A stretch of DNA of 64,000 nt. Source: Comamonas sp. BIGb0152. GTDB lineage: Bacteria; Pseudomonadota; Gammaproteobacteria; Burkholderiales; Burkholderiaceae_C. Position numbers and translations under genes: made by a program. The stretch lies in NCBI RefSeq assembly GCF_024809975.1, contig NZ_JANUDY010000002.1, positions 372,001-436,000 on the forward strand, written 5' to 3'. The number at the start of each line of letters is the position of its first letter. Positions within the stretch are counted from its first letter, which is position 1. Under the pieces are notes generated by a model. That model did no database searches, was not told where the DNA came from, and worked only from the letters and a program-made list of their open reading frames with translations. This document shows, one piece after another, positions 45,700-54,767 of the stretch.

Positions 45700-46491
45700 A
45701 TGTCCCTTGATTCCTTGCATGCCCCGGCAGCCCCGCCCATCGCCGATACAGATATTGCCAGCCTGCGACAGCGCTTGCAGGAAGCACGGCATGTGCTGGT
45801 GTTGACGGGGGCTGGCGCCAGTGCGGAATCCGGGGTGCCGACGTTTCGCGATGCGCAGACGGGCTATTGGGCGCAGTTCAGCCCCGAGGAGATGGCCAGC
45901 GAGGCGGGCTTTCTGGCCCATCCGCAGCGGGTATGGGACTGGTACCAGTACCGCCGCCAGCTCATCAGCCAGGTGCTGCCCAATGCGGGCCATGTGGCGC
46001 TGGCCCAGTGGCAAGCCTGCCACCCCGACCGCATGACCCTGGTCACGCAGAATGTGGACGGCCTGCACCAGCGTGCGGGCAGTGCGCCGGTGCTGTGCCT
46101 GCATGGCAATCTGATGGAGAACCGCTGGCTGCTGCCGCCCAAGCCTTGCTGCGATGCCCGCTTTACCGAAGGCGATGCCCCGCCCCAGTGCCCCGGTTGC
46201 GGCAACTACCTGCGCCCTGGCGTAGTGTGGTTTGGTGAGGCCTTGCCCCATGCTGCGCTGCAGCAGGCGCAAGATGCCGCCAAGGCTTGCGATCTGATGC
46301 TGGTGATTGGGACCTCAGGCCATGTTTACCCGGCAGCCGGCTTGGCGCATACCGCAGCCAGAGGTGGTGCCCATGTCGTGGTCATCAACCCCGAGCCTAC
46401 GGCGCTGGATGGCGTGGCCGATATCTGTTTGCGCGCGCCATCAGCGCAGCTGTTGCCCCAGTTGCTTAGTGCTCAGCGCTCGCCGCATTGA
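45700..46491 (+). CDS. Sirtuin (NAD-dependent protein deacylase), class III-like
   Basis: This 263-residue sirtuin removes acyl groups from lysine using NAD+. Motifs are GAGASAESGVPTFR (about 37-50), QNVDGLH (117-123), catalytic H135 and the zinc region with C150-C151 and C164-x-x-C167. The tyrosine/arginine pair Y82-x-x-R85 (in WYQYRR) is the class III (SIRT5/CobB) pocket that binds succinyl/malonyl lysine. The first zinc pair is CC rather than CxxC, so zinc binding may differ. The start at 45700 is chosen over an upstream frame. Its last 26 bases overlap the convergent aldo-keto reductase gene. Confidence 0.88.
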   Translation: MSLDSLHAPAAPPIADTDIASLRQRLQEARHVLVLTGAGASAESGVPTFRDAQTGYWAQFSPEEMASEAGFLAHPQRVWDWYQYRRQLISQVLPNAGHVALAQWQACHPDRMTLVTQNVDGLHQRAGSAPVLCLHGNLMENRWLLPPKPCCDARFTEGDAPPQCPGCGNYLRPGVVWFGEALPHAALQQAQDAAKACDLMLVIGTSGHVYPAAGLAHTAARGGAHVVVINPEPTALDGVADICLRAPSAQLLPQLLSAQRSPH

Positions 46492-47428
46492 GCACGGCCA
46501 TGGCGTCATCATCCAGCGGCAATTGGCTGGCGCGAATGAGGGACTGCAACTGCTCCAGATTGCTGGCGCTGGCAATCGGTGAGGCAATCGCCGGCTGACG
46601 CATGACCCAGGCAACGGCCACTTCGCCCAAAGGGGCGTCTAAACGGCTGCTGACTTGCTCCAGCGCGGCCAGAATGCGCAGGCCCCGGTCGTTGAGGTAG
46701 AGCTGGGTGGTTTTTGCGCCGCGTGGGCTTTTGCTGGCGTCTTCTGCCGTGCGGTATTTGCCGGTCAAAAAGCCGGCAGCCAGGCTGTAGAAATTGATCA
46801 CGCCCACCTTGTGTTCTACGCACAGCGGCTGCAGCTCCTTCTCGAACACCGCACGGTCATACAGGTTGTAGAGCGGCTGCAGGCTTTCGTAGCGGGCCAG
46901 GCCGTGCTGCTCGCTGGTGCGCAGGGCTTCGGCCAAGCGTGCGGCGCTGTAGTTGCTGGCACCCACGGCGCGTACCTTGCCCTCAGCAATCAGCTCGCCA
47001 AAGGTGCCCATCACGTCTGCCAAGGGCACCTGCGGGTCGTCGTCGTGCGACTGGTAAAGATCGATGTAATCGGTTTGCAGGCGCTGCAGGGAGGCATCCA
47101 CCGCTTGGCGAATATATTCTGGGCGTAGGCCCATCTTGCCATCGCCCATGTCTTTGCCCACCTTGGTGGCCAGCACGACCTGCGCGCGCTTGCCCGAGCT
47201 GCGCAGCCATTTGCCCAGCACGCGCTCGGACTCACCGCCGCTGTGGCCAGGGGCCCAGCGCGAATACACGTCGGCGGTATCGACAAAGTTCATGCCGGCA
47301 TCCAGCCAGGCATCGAGCAGGCGAAAGCTGGTGGCCTCATCGGCAGTCCAGCCAAACACATTGCCGCCCAGGCACAGCGGCGAGACTTGCAGGGAGGATC
47401 GGCCAAGAGAGCGCAGGGGTGTAGTCAT
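46466..47428 (-). CDS. Aldo/keto reductase
   Basis: This 320-residue NADPH-dependent oxidoreductase has the (beta/alpha)8 barrel features of the family: catalytic Asp/Tyr in FVDTADVYSRW (about residues 45-55), Lys in VLATKVG and the His in YQSHDDDP. The C-terminus has IASPIASASNLEQL for NADP binding. Sequence resembles the YajO/Tas type. The substrate is unknown. The start at 47428 is selected because upstream residues of the longer frame lack family homology. Confidence 0.9.
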   Translation of the reverse strand: MTTPLRSLGRSSLQVSPLCLGGNVFGWTADEATSFRLLDAWLDAGMNFVDTADVYSRWAPGHSGGESERVLGKWLRSSGKRAQVVLATKVGKDMGDGKMGLRPEYIRQAVDASLQRLQTDYIDLYQSHDDDPQVPLADVMGTFGELIAEGKVRAVGASNYSAARLAEALRTSEQHGLARYESLQPLYNLYDRAVFEKELQPLCVEHKVGVINFYSLAAGFLTGKYRTAEDASKSPRGAKTTQLYLNDRGLRILAALEQVSSRLDAPLGEVAVAWVMRQPAIASPIASASNLEQLQSLIRASQLPLDDDAMAVLNAASAEH

Positions 47429-47621
47429 AGTTTGTGCAAGCGTGGAGGCCCAGCGGGCGGAGCAAACATTATGCGACCCGGCTTGCAGCAATGCCATCGT
47501 TGATGCAGCGCAAACGGCGCGCAATCGTCGCATGCGGGCCAGTGTCTCAGTCGCTGGACAGTTTGCCGGGCCATGCGTTTTAGAGTAAGTTATGCAGGCA
47601 ACAACAAAAAGGAGTGACGCT

Positions 47622-48059
47622 ATGTTTAAACATATTCTGGTTCCGGTCGATGGGTCTGCCACCTCCATGCTCGCCGTCAGCAAAGCCGCTGGCCTTGCCA
47701 AGGCCTTTGGCAGCCAGGTCACCGCCGTCTATGTGATCGATCCCTATCCCTTCACCGGTGTAGGTGCCGATTTTGCCTATGGCCAGGCCCAGTACTTGTC
47801 GGCTGCCACCGCAGATGCCCACACGGCCCTGGATGCCGTGAAAACGGCGATGGAGCAGGCCGGCATTGCCGTCGATGCCGTCATGGGCGAAGGCCACTCC
47901 GTGCATGACGGCGTGATGGAAGCCGTCAAAACCACCGGTGCCGATCTGATTGTGATGGGCTCGCATGGCCGCAAGGGCCTGGAAAAGCTGGTGCTCGGCA
48001 GCGTGACACAGCGGGTGCTGAGCGACAGCCTGATTCCCGTTTTGGTCGTGCGCCAGTAA
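47622..48059 (+). CDS. Universal stress protein UspA family
   Basis: This 145-residue protein starts MFKHILVPVDGS and ends in an ATP-binding signature GSHGRKGLEKLVLGS (G2xG9GS pattern) followed by SLIPVLVV, fitting ATP-binding UspA-like proteins of the UspFG/MJ0577 type. It is likely cytoplasmic and dimeric, responding to stress. AAGGAG precedes the ATG. It is divergent from the aldo-keto reductase; a half-FNR-like TTGAT-N4-CGCAA lies at 47500-47513 but is too weak to call. Confidence 0.92.
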   Translation: MFKHILVPVDGSATSMLAVSKAAGLAKAFGSQVTAVYVIDPYPFTGVGADFAYGQAQYLSAATADAHTALDAVKTAMEQAGIAVDAVMGEGHSVHDGVMEAVKTTGADLIVMGSHGRKGLEKLVLGSVTQRVLSDSLIPVLVVRQ

Positions 48060-48191
48060 CACCATTAACGCCAAGTCGCCGCGCACCCTCGGCGGCACGC
48101 GTAGATCGCCCACCCTGCGTGCTGCCCAATCTTGTGCAGCACGCAATGCTTTTGGGACCGCCGTAAGCTCGCCCGCTTGACGGAGTTTTAC

Positions 48192-48941
48192 ATGCAGTCT
48201 TTTCCTCCTCCTTATTGTGATGCCGACCAAGTGGACGGCACCTTGCGCGCTTATGGCTATGCGGTGCTCAGCCCCGCTGCAGTGGCGCAGTGGGCGGCCT
48301 GCCCGCCTGATGACCTGGCCGCGCTCAGCCGCCACTGGGAGGCCATGCCGCACGACGCCTACCTGAAAGACGGCGGGCGCTACCGCAAGCGCCGCCATTC
48401 CTGCTATATCGTGCAGGGCGACGGCGTGGAGGCCGTGGCCCACCGCGCGCACTGGCAGCCGGTGGAGTACAACGCCTTGCATGGCGGCATGCAGCGCTGG
48501 TTTGAGCCCGTGGAGGCGAACACCCAAAGCTTGCCTGCTTGGACCCGCATCCTGCAGGCGCTGGGGCATAGCGCAAAGGCGCTGTTTCCGAGCAGCGGTT
48601 CTGAGCGCTGGTACACCGAGGCCCACCAGTTCCGCATCGACACCGCCGAAGGCATTGGCCGGCCGACACCCGAAGGCGCCCACCGCGATGGCGTGGACCT
48701 GGTCGCCGTATTTTTGGTGGCGCGCGAAGGTATCAAAGGGGGCGAGACCCGTGTTTTTGATGCCCAAGGCCCCCAGGGCCTGCGCTTTACCTTGACCGAG
48801 CCCTGGTCGCTGATGCTGCTTGACGATGCACGCATGATCCATGAGAGCACGCCGATCCAGCCGCTGGGGGAGGAGCCAGGCCATCGCGATACCTTGGTGG
48901 TGACTTTGCGCAGGCAGGCGTTTCAGGGCGACGGCGTCTGA
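48192..48941 (+). CDS. 2OG-Fe(II) dioxygenase, isoleucine-hydroxylase-like (2OG-Fe_Oxy_2)
   Basis: This 249-residue protein shows the facial triad HxD...H as H164-x-D166 in GAHRDGVDL and H217 in MIHESTPI, with an Arg-rich end (RDTLVVTLRR) that can bind 2-oxoglutarate. The pattern fits the 2OG-Fe_Oxy_2 family that includes L-isoleucine 4-hydroxylase and other free-amino-acid hydroxylases. The substrate is unknown. It is alone between a universal stress protein gene and a Bug receptor gene and ends before a bidirectional hairpin. The frame extends upstream to 48132, but the ATG at 48192 is best. Confidence 0.8.
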   Translation: MQSFPPPYCDADQVDGTLRAYGYAVLSPAAVAQWAACPPDDLAALSRHWEAMPHDAYLKDGGRYRKRRHSCYIVQGDGVEAVAHRAHWQPVEYNALHGGMQRWFEPVEANTQSLPAWTRILQALGHSAKALFPSSGSERWYTEAHQFRIDTAEGIGRPTPEGAHRDGVDLVAVFLVAREGIKGGETRVFDAQGPQGLRFTLTEPWSLMLLDDARMIHESTPIQPLGEEPGHRDTLVVTLRRQAFQGDGV

Positions 48942-48972
48942 TCGCCGCGAACTTGGCGATCTGAGACAGCCA

Positions 48973-49001
48973 CAAAAAAGGGCACCTGTGCAGGTGCCCT
49001 T
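48973..49001. terminator. Bidirectional terminator between dioxygenase and Bug genes
   Basis: A GC-rich stem (48978-48988 with 48991-49001) lies between convergent stops. On the minus strand it is followed by a T-run (A at 48974-48979 on the plus strand), making it a good terminator for the Bug receptor gene and weaker for the other direction. Confidence 0.8.
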
Positions 49002-49021
49002 GTCGTATCTGAGCCCGGTGC

Positions 49022-50008
49022 TTACTGGATGGTTGCGCCCGATGCCTCGACGATGGCCTTGGCATCTTGGAAGTCCTTGTGGAAGAACTTGTCAAAGTCG
49101 GACGCAGACATGGCCTGGGGCTCGGCGCCTTGGGCCAGGATGGCGTCCTGCACTTCCTTCTGGCCCAGCAGCTTGTTGACTTCGGTGTTGAGCTTGCTGA
49201 CGATGGGTGCGGGCAGGTTCTTGGGGCCAAACAGGCCGTACCAGGTGCTCACGTCAAAGCCCTTCATGCCCAGCTCGGCCACAGTGGGCACATCGGGCAG
49301 CGAGGTGCTGCGCTTGGCGGAGGTAACGGCCAGGGGGCGCAACTTGCCAGCCTTGATTTGGCCAATGGCCGAAGGCACCGAAGAGACCAGCAGGTCGACA
49401 TTGCCGGACAAGGTATCGAGCAACGCGGGGTTGGAGCCCTTGTAGGGCACATGGGTCAGCTTGACGCCAGCGGCCTTTTCAAACAGCACGCCGGCGATAT
49501 GGATGCTGGTGCCATTGCCGGGCGAGCCATAGGTGATCTTGCCGGGGTCAGCCTTGGCAGCGGCGATCACATCGTTCAAGCTCTTGTACTTGCTGTTTTC
49601 TGCGGTGGCGATGATGACCGGCGAATAGGCGATATGGGCAATCGGGGTCAGGTCCTTGGCGGGATTCCAGGGCAGGCCCTTGTACAGGTAGTAGCCCAGA
49701 ACGACGTTGTCCTTTTGGCCCATTACGATGTCATAGCCTGTCGGCTGGGCCTTGGCCACTTCGCTGATGCCGATGGTGCCGCCAGCGCCTGCACGGTTGT
49801 CGGCCACCACGGTCCAGTGGTTTTGCTCGCTGAGCTTTTGCGCGATGATGCGCGAGAGAATATCGGTGCCACCGCCTGGTGGAAACGGCACCACCATGCG
49901 CACCGGCTTGCTGCCGGGGTAGTCAGCAGCTGGGCCCTGGGCCATGGCTGCAGAAGCAGCGCCGACCGTGATCGCCACGGTGGCGCATTGCAAAATCTGT
50001 TTCATCAT
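49022..50008 (-). CDS. Bug/TctC-family periplasmic solute receptor
   Basis: This 328-residue receptor has a Sec signal peptide (LQCATVAITVGAASAAMA, cleaved near residue 23) and the Bug signatures KPVRMVVPFPPGGGTDI, DNRAGAGGTIG and HVPYKGSNPA. It binds a small organic acid or related metabolite in the periplasm; the ligand is unknown. ATGATG gives two possible starts at 50008 and 50005; GGAGACAAC precedes both. It has no transporter genes beside it. Confidence 0.92.
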   Translation of the reverse strand: MMKQILQCATVAITVGAASAAMAQGPAADYPGSKPVRMVVPFPPGGGTDILSRIIAQKLSEQNHWTVVADNRAGAGGTIGISEVAKAQPTGYDIVMGQKDNVVLGYYLYKGLPWNPAKDLTPIAHIAYSPVIIATAENSKYKSLNDVIAAAKADPGKITYGSPGNGTSIHIAGVLFEKAAGVKLTHVPYKGSNPALLDTLSGNVDLLVSSVPSAIGQIKAGKLRPLAVTSAKRSTSLPDVPTVAELGMKGFDVSTWYGLFGPKNLPAPIVSKLNTEVNKLLGQKEVQDAILAQGAEPQAMSASDFDKFFHKDFQDAKAIVEASGATIQ

Positions 50009-50240
50009 TTTGTTGTCTCCTTGAGGGTCACACCTTCGCATGGCTTGTGCATGGCAGGCAGGATGGGTAGTTGCATAAACAGCCAAAGGGGTGATGATGT
50101 ATGCCATCACGCTAGGTGGCATATTCTAGGGGCTGTGGTTCGGAGCGATGTGGCTGAGGCGTGCTGCAGTATGCAAAACATGGCTAGGCGTCAATGGCCA
50201 AGGCTCCAGGCGTATACAGATGGCAACAGAAGGATCAACT

Positions 50241-50798
50241 ATGAAAGCAAAATTCGTTGGGGCTTTGGCCTCGGTGGTCATGGGCTGTGCGGCCTTGGTG
50301 AGCCTGCCCAGCCACGCAGCGCTGGCTGTTGGCACCCAGGCACCGTTGTTCAGTACCCAGTCGGCCTTGGCTGGCAAGGTGCAGCGCTTTGACATGGCGG
50401 AGGCCTTGAAGCGCGGACCGGTGGTCTTGTACTTCTTCCCCAAGGCCTTCAGCCAGGGCTGCACGATCGAAGCCCATGCCTTTGCCGAAGCCACGCCCAG
50501 CTTTGCCGCATCGGGCGCGCAGGTGGTGGGTATCTCGCATGACGACATTGCCACGATGCAGCGCTTCTCCAGCGAGGCCTGTCGTGACCAGTTCAGCGTG
50601 GCGTCGGACCCTGATGCCAAGGCCATCCAGGCCTATGACGCGGGTTCGGCCGCCAGGCCCGGCACGGCATCCCGTATCTCTTACGTGATCGCACCCGACG
50701 GCAAGGTGATCTTTGCCCATGAGGGGAGTGATCCGATGGCGCATGTGCAGCAAACCTTGCAGGCGGTGCAGGCCTGGAAGGCGCGCCAGAAGCCTTAA
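50241..50798 (+). CDS. Secreted peroxiredoxin (AhpC/TSA, BCP-like)
   Basis: This 185-residue protein has a signal peptide (GALASVVMGCAALVSLPSHA, cut near residue 26) and a thioredoxin-fold peroxiredoxin domain. The peroxidatic cysteine is C74 in PKAFSQGCTIEAHAF, which resembles the PxxxTxxC of BCP/PrxQ proteins; C at about residue 110 (SEACRDQF) may be the resolving Cys. It should reduce peroxides in the periplasm. GAAGGATC precedes the ATG at 50241; the longer frame to 50148 lacks a signal-like N-terminus. Confidence 0.85.
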   Translation: MKAKFVGALASVVMGCAALVSLPSHAALAVGTQAPLFSTQSALAGKVQRFDMAEALKRGPVVLYFFPKAFSQGCTIEAHAFAEATPSFAASGAQVVGISHDDIATMQRFSSEACRDQFSVASDPDAKAIQAYDAGSAARPGTASRISYVIAPDGKVIFAHEGSDPMAHVQQTLQAVQAWKARQKP

Positions 50799-50876
50799 AC
50801 CGCAAAACCGCCACGCCCACGCCTCGCTGCGGTGGCGGCAGCGATCAGGCCAGCACGGATGGCCTATGATGCGCGG

Positions 50877-51692
50877 ATGCTGGCAAGTCTGCTTCAACCC
50901 CAATGGCCCCACCGGACATGGCGCACTGCGCGCCGCTGGGCGGTGGCCTGGTGGCGCATCTTTTACCTGGGGGCCGTGGTGCTGGTGATGCTGATGTCGC
51001 CCAGCAGCTACGGGCCGCAAACCCGCGCGCGCCTGATGCGCCGCATGTATATCGACACGGCACCCATCTTGCTGGGGTTTACCGCGCTGGCCGCCTTGAT
51101 GTGCCTGGTGGTGGCGCGGATCGTCTTTGTCACCGCGACCAGCTATGGGCTGTCGCGGGTGGCGGTGGAGATGGTCATCCGCGTGCTGGTGCTGGAGCTG
51201 ATCCCGCTGACGGCAGCCTTGTTTGTCGCCATGCGCTGCTCGATCCCAGCGGGTGCGCAACTGGCCAAGATGCGCGAGGCCGGGCATTTTGAGCGCCTGC
51301 GCCAGCATGGCTATGACCCCGTACGCACGGAGATGCTGCCCCTGGTGGTGGCCAGCATGTATGCCTCGGTTACCTTGGCTGCACTGTCCTGTGTGGTCTC
51401 GCTGGTGATGGTTTATCTCAGTGTTTATGGATTGACCTGGGTCGGGTTTGATCTGTACACCCGCATGTTTGCCAGCGTGTTCACGCCCATGGTCACCTGG
51501 TTGTTCGGCCTCAAAACCTTGCTCTTTTGCCTGGCGGTCGCGCTCATTCCCACGGCCTCGGCCATGTACAGGCCCTATGGCGCGCGCCAGGACGAGGTCC
51601 TGGGCCCCGACTCGGACCTCAGTGGCCTGGCACGCATGTTTGCCATATTGCTGCTCATCGAGGTGGCTTCGCTGTTGGGCAACTATTACTAG
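50877..51692 (+). CDS. Orphan MlaE-family permease
   Basis: This 271-residue inner-membrane protein has about five hydrophobic segments. The region from VLVLELIPLTAALFVAMRC to YDPVRTEMLPLVVA (about residues 113-168) aligns with the MlaE permease core, the membrane part of ABC systems that move phospholipids. MlaD and MlaF genes are absent here, so it cannot form a Mla complex from local genes alone. The start could also be 50859. It follows the peroxiredoxin gene by 78 bases. Confidence 0.78.
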   Translation: MLASLLQPQWPHRTWRTARRWAVAWWRIFYLGAVVLVMLMSPSSYGPQTRARLMRRMYIDTAPILLGFTALAALMCLVVARIVFVTATSYGLSRVAVEMVIRVLVLELIPLTAALFVAMRCSIPAGAQLAKMREAGHFERLRQHGYDPVRTEMLPLVVASMYASVTLAALSCVVSLVMVYLSVYGLTWVGFDLYTRMFASVFTPMVTWLFGLKTLLFCLAVALIPTASAMYRPYGARQDEVLGPDSDLSGLARMFAILLLIEVASLLGNYY

Positions 51693-51862
51693 GGTTCACG
51701 CTCGGCGGTTCAGCGCACGGCTCAGCCAGGGCTGAACAGGCTTTTAAGGCACTGATCGGCACCCTGGCTGCGCAAGATTTAAAATACCGGATTGCCTGCA
51801 CCTGCTGCCACCGCCTGTGTGGGCCACCCATTCTTGGGCCATGCCTTGGCCGCGCAACCACC

Positions 51863-52882
51863 ATGACTGAATCTCACCCCCACAGCCCCTGGCGCATGTC
51901 TGTTGCGCCGATGATGGACTGGACTGATCGCCATTGCCGCTTTTTTCACCGTCTGCTCAGCCGCCAGACCCTGCTCTATACCGAGATGGTGACCACTGGC
52001 GCGCTGATCCATGGCGATGTGGCGCGGCATTTGCGTTTCCATGCCGAAGAACACCCGGTGGCCTTGCAGCTGGGCGGCAGTGAGCCAGCGGATCTGGCCC
52101 AGTGCGCCAAGCTGGCGCAGGACTGGGGCTATGACGAGGTCAACCTCAACTGCGGCTGCCCCAGCGAGCGCGTGCAGCGCGGTGCCTTTGGTGCCTGCCT
52201 GATGAATGAGAAAGAGCTGGTTGCGGACGGCGTCAAGGCCATGCGCGATGTGGTGGACATCCCCGTGACCGTCAAGCACCGCATCGGCATCGACAAGAAC
52301 GAGAGCTACGACTTTGTGCGCGATTTCATCGGGACGGTGGCCGATGCCGGTTGCGAGGTGTTTGTGGTGCATGCGCGCAATGCCTGGCTCAAGGGCCTCT
52401 CGCCCAAAGAGAACCGCGAGATCCCGCCGCTGCGCTATGAAGTGGTCGCGCAGCTGAAAAAAGACTTTCCCCATTTGACGATCGCCATCAACGGCGGCAT
52501 TGCGGATGACGAGACGGTGCTGGCGCAGCTGGCCCAGGTGGATGGGGTCATGGTGGGGCGCGAGGCCTACCACAACCCCTGGTGGCTGACCCGTTGGGAT
52601 GCCTTGTTCTATGGGGCTGAGCCCAACAACGACATCAGCCGCGAATCGGTGGAAGAAGAGATGGTGCGCTACATGGAGCGCGAGGCGGCCGAGCACGGCA
52701 CGCACTGGTCCTCCATTGCACGCCATATGCTGGGCCTACGCCAGGGCATGCCCGGTGCCCGCCGCTGGCGCCAGGTCTGGAGCGACCACCGCATGAAGCA
52801 CCTGCCGCCCCACGAGGTCATGCAGGCCGCGCGTACCAAGCCGGAACGCACTACCGATACGCCCGTTTTAGTAAGTATTTGA
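51863..52882 (+). CDS. dusA: tRNA dihydrouridine synthase DusA
   Basis: This 339-residue FMN enzyme reduces uridines in the tRNA D-loop. The conserved start SVAPMMDWTDRHCRFFHRLL and the catalytic-Cys motif VNLNCGCPSERVQ (C99 probable) are distinctive; the C-terminal HLPPHEVM also fits DusA. FMN-binding residues follow in INGGIAD and GVMVGREAYHNPW. The start at 51863 is far inside a long open frame; the family N-terminus is MTESHPHSPWRMSVAPMMDW. A weak hairpin (52959-52977) lies downstream. Confidence 0.94.
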   Translation: MTESHPHSPWRMSVAPMMDWTDRHCRFFHRLLSRQTLLYTEMVTTGALIHGDVARHLRFHAEEHPVALQLGGSEPADLAQCAKLAQDWGYDEVNLNCGCPSERVQRGAFGACLMNEKELVADGVKAMRDVVDIPVTVKHRIGIDKNESYDFVRDFIGTVADAGCEVFVVHARNAWLKGLSPKENREIPPLRYEVVAQLKKDFPHLTIAINGGIADDETVLAQLAQVDGVMVGREAYHNPWWLTRWDALFYGAEPNNDISRESVEEEMVRYMEREAAEHGTHWSSIARHMLGLRQGMPGARRWRQVWSDHRMKHLPPHEVMQAARTKPERTTDTPVLVSI

Positions 52883-53177
52883 TACGGCAACGCCGATGGC
52901 AGCCGGGTGCTACCGGTCGGCTTTGCGTAGCGGCTTGTGCGGGACTGTCCCCGGTGGCACCCCGACACATGCGGGGTTCTTAGACCCAAAATCCCCCTCG
53001 GCCCATTCTGGGCGCCAGATACAGGGCTGCAAACGGCGGCCCAGCGCATGCCGGCAGGCCTGGCGCAGCCGGTAGCGGTTGCTATACTTCCCGCGATATA
53101 TGCCGCCCCAGGCAGCGCCAAGCAGGCGCATGCCTGGGCCGCAAAGTGCAGACCAAACAAAGCACAAGGGACGAGGG
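52883..53177 (+). other. Intergenic region between dusA and TM2-TPR gene
   Basis: No gene is seen in these 295 bases. A 6-bp hairpin at 52959-52977 may act as the dusA terminator. A TATACT at 53083-53088 with CTGGCG 17 bases upstream (53060-53065) is the best candidate promoter for the next gene, starting near 53095. Confidence 0.4.
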
Positions 53178-54767
53178 ATGGGGGAAAAGAATTCGCGATG
53201 GGCCTTGGGCCTGTTGTTGGCGCTGGGGTGGCTGGGCGCCCACCGCTTTTATCTGGGGCGCTATGCAAGCGCTGTGGGGCAACTGGCCTTGACCGTGCTG
53301 TGCGCGGCGCTGTGGCTATGGGGCGGCGCTGCCGCAGCTTACGCGCCTTACCTGCTCGGTCCAGTGGTCTTTTGGCTGCTGCGTGATGGCTTTTGGTTGT
53401 TTGACTACTTTCGGGTCGAAGAGGACATGGATTCGCGCCTGTCCGCTTTTTCCCAGTCGCAGCTCGATGAGCAGGCGTCTCAGCCAGCGGTCAAGGCACA
53501 GACACCCGCAACCCTGGCGCTTGCTCCCTTGACCCAAGCCTTGGTAGCCGCGCCAGCGCTGCCTGAACCCACGCCCCAGCCCGCAGCCGAACTGCACACC
53601 GACAAAAAATCGCTGGCCATCCAGATGGCGCAAAAGCACATTGGCGATGCGCTGGCACGCCAGGATGTGCAGACTGCGCACGCCGAGGCGGATAGCTTGG
53701 TCAGGTACCTGGCGCAGCGCAGTCGCAAACCGCAAAGCGACCCCCATTTGGCGATGGCCTATTTGCTGCAGGGGATGACCTTCTACCAAACCGAACACCT
53801 GGATGCCGCGCGCAAAAAGCTGCAGATGGGTGTGCACCTGGGCGCAGCTTTTGCCGAGCTGGCGCAACCTGTGCAGCAGGCGCAAGCCTGTTTGCAGCGC
53901 CTGCGCGCGCCCAAGATGGCGCCGGGCGCCGCTGCTGCCCCTGCGCTGCAGCCAGGGCAGTATCCGCTGCTGATGCAGTCGCAGGACTGGGCCCAGGCAC
54001 TGGCGCTGTGTGAGCAGACCATTGCCTCACGCCCAGCTAGCCAGGACGGGGATGTGCCCGATCTGGCGCAGCACCACCTGCATGCGATGGAAATTGCCCA
54101 GCACCTGGGCGATAGCGAGCGCCAACGCGGGCATGGCCAGGCCTTGCTGGCGCTGGCCGCGCGCGAGGGGGCTGCCGTGCCCACCGCTTTGCGGCGCCAG
54201 GCGCTGGAGCGCCTGGGCGATGTGTACCAGTCTGAGGCGGACCACCACCGGGCCCACCAGCACTATGCGCAAGCGCTGGCGCTGGTGGATGTGCGCAGCG
54301 GGGGCAACGCGGCAGCGCAGGCCTTGGCGCTGTGCGCGCTGTTGCAGCGCATGGCCCGCAGCCATGCGGCTCTGGGTGAGACTGCGCAAGCGCTGCAATG
54401 CTGGCAGCGGCTGGCGCTGTACGTGGACAGCTTTGACCGGCTGGACCAGCAAGGCCAGCGCATGCCCGACCCGGAGGCCGTGTCGGGCATGCTGACCGCC
54501 TACGCAGCCTTCGCCATCAGCCACCAACCCACACGGGTCAAACCCCTGGTGCAGCAGGCCTTGCGCATACAGCAGCGCAGCTGCCGGGGCTACTCGCTGG
54601 CCGCCGCGCGGGCCTATGCGGTGTTTGCAGATTTTCTGGCGGCGCATGGACAGACTGATGCCCGCCGCAGCTACCTGAAAAAAGCGCTGTTGCTGGTGCA
54701 GATCTGTGACCCGGACAACAGCGCGCATCTGCAGCAGCTGAAAACAGCGATCAGGGAGGCGGTATGA
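53178..54767 (+). CDS. TM2-domain and TPR-repeat protein
   Basis: This 529-residue protein starts with a TM2 domain: a short pair of membrane helices with GAHRFYLGRYASAV (about residues 20-33). The rest (from about residue 140) is helical with TPR-like repeats rich in Ala, Gln, Leu and His, for example LAQHHLHAMEIAQHLGD and ALERLGDVYQSEADHHRAHQ. A Pro/Ala-rich linker lies between. A membrane-anchored scaffold is plausible; no enzyme motif is seen. Its stop overlaps the start of the next gene (ATGA), so the two are translationally coupled. The ATG at 53178 is preceded by AGGGACGAGGG. Confidence 0.72.
   Translation: MGEKNSRWALGLLLALGWLGAHRFYLGRYASAVGQLALTVLCAALWLWGGAAAAYAPYLLGPVVFWLLRDGFWLFDYFRVEEDMDSRLSAFSQSQLDEQASQPAVKAQTPATLALAPLTQALVAAPALPEPTPQPAAELHTDKKSLAIQMAQKHIGDALARQDVQTAHAEADSLVRYLAQRSRKPQSDPHLAMAYLLQGMTFYQTEHLDAARKKLQMGVHLGAAFAELAQPVQQAQACLQRLRAPKMAPGAAAAPALQPGQYPLLMQSQDWAQALALCEQTIASRPASQDGDVPDLAQHHLHAMEIAQHLGDSERQRGHGQALLALAAREGAAVPTALRRQALERLGDVYQSEADHHRAHQHYAQALALVDVRSGGNAAAQALALCALLQRMARSHAALGETAQALQCWQRLALYVDSFDRLDQQGQRMPDPEAVSGMLTAYAAFAISHQPTRVKPLVQQALRIQQRSCRGYSLAAARAYAVFADFLAAHGQTDARRSYLKKALLLVQICDPDNSAHLQQLKTAIREAV

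Noticed and set aside
47500..47513. FNR-like box TTGAT-N4-CGCAA upstream of the universal stress protein gene
   Set aside because: Only the left half matches; the right half has three of five positions.
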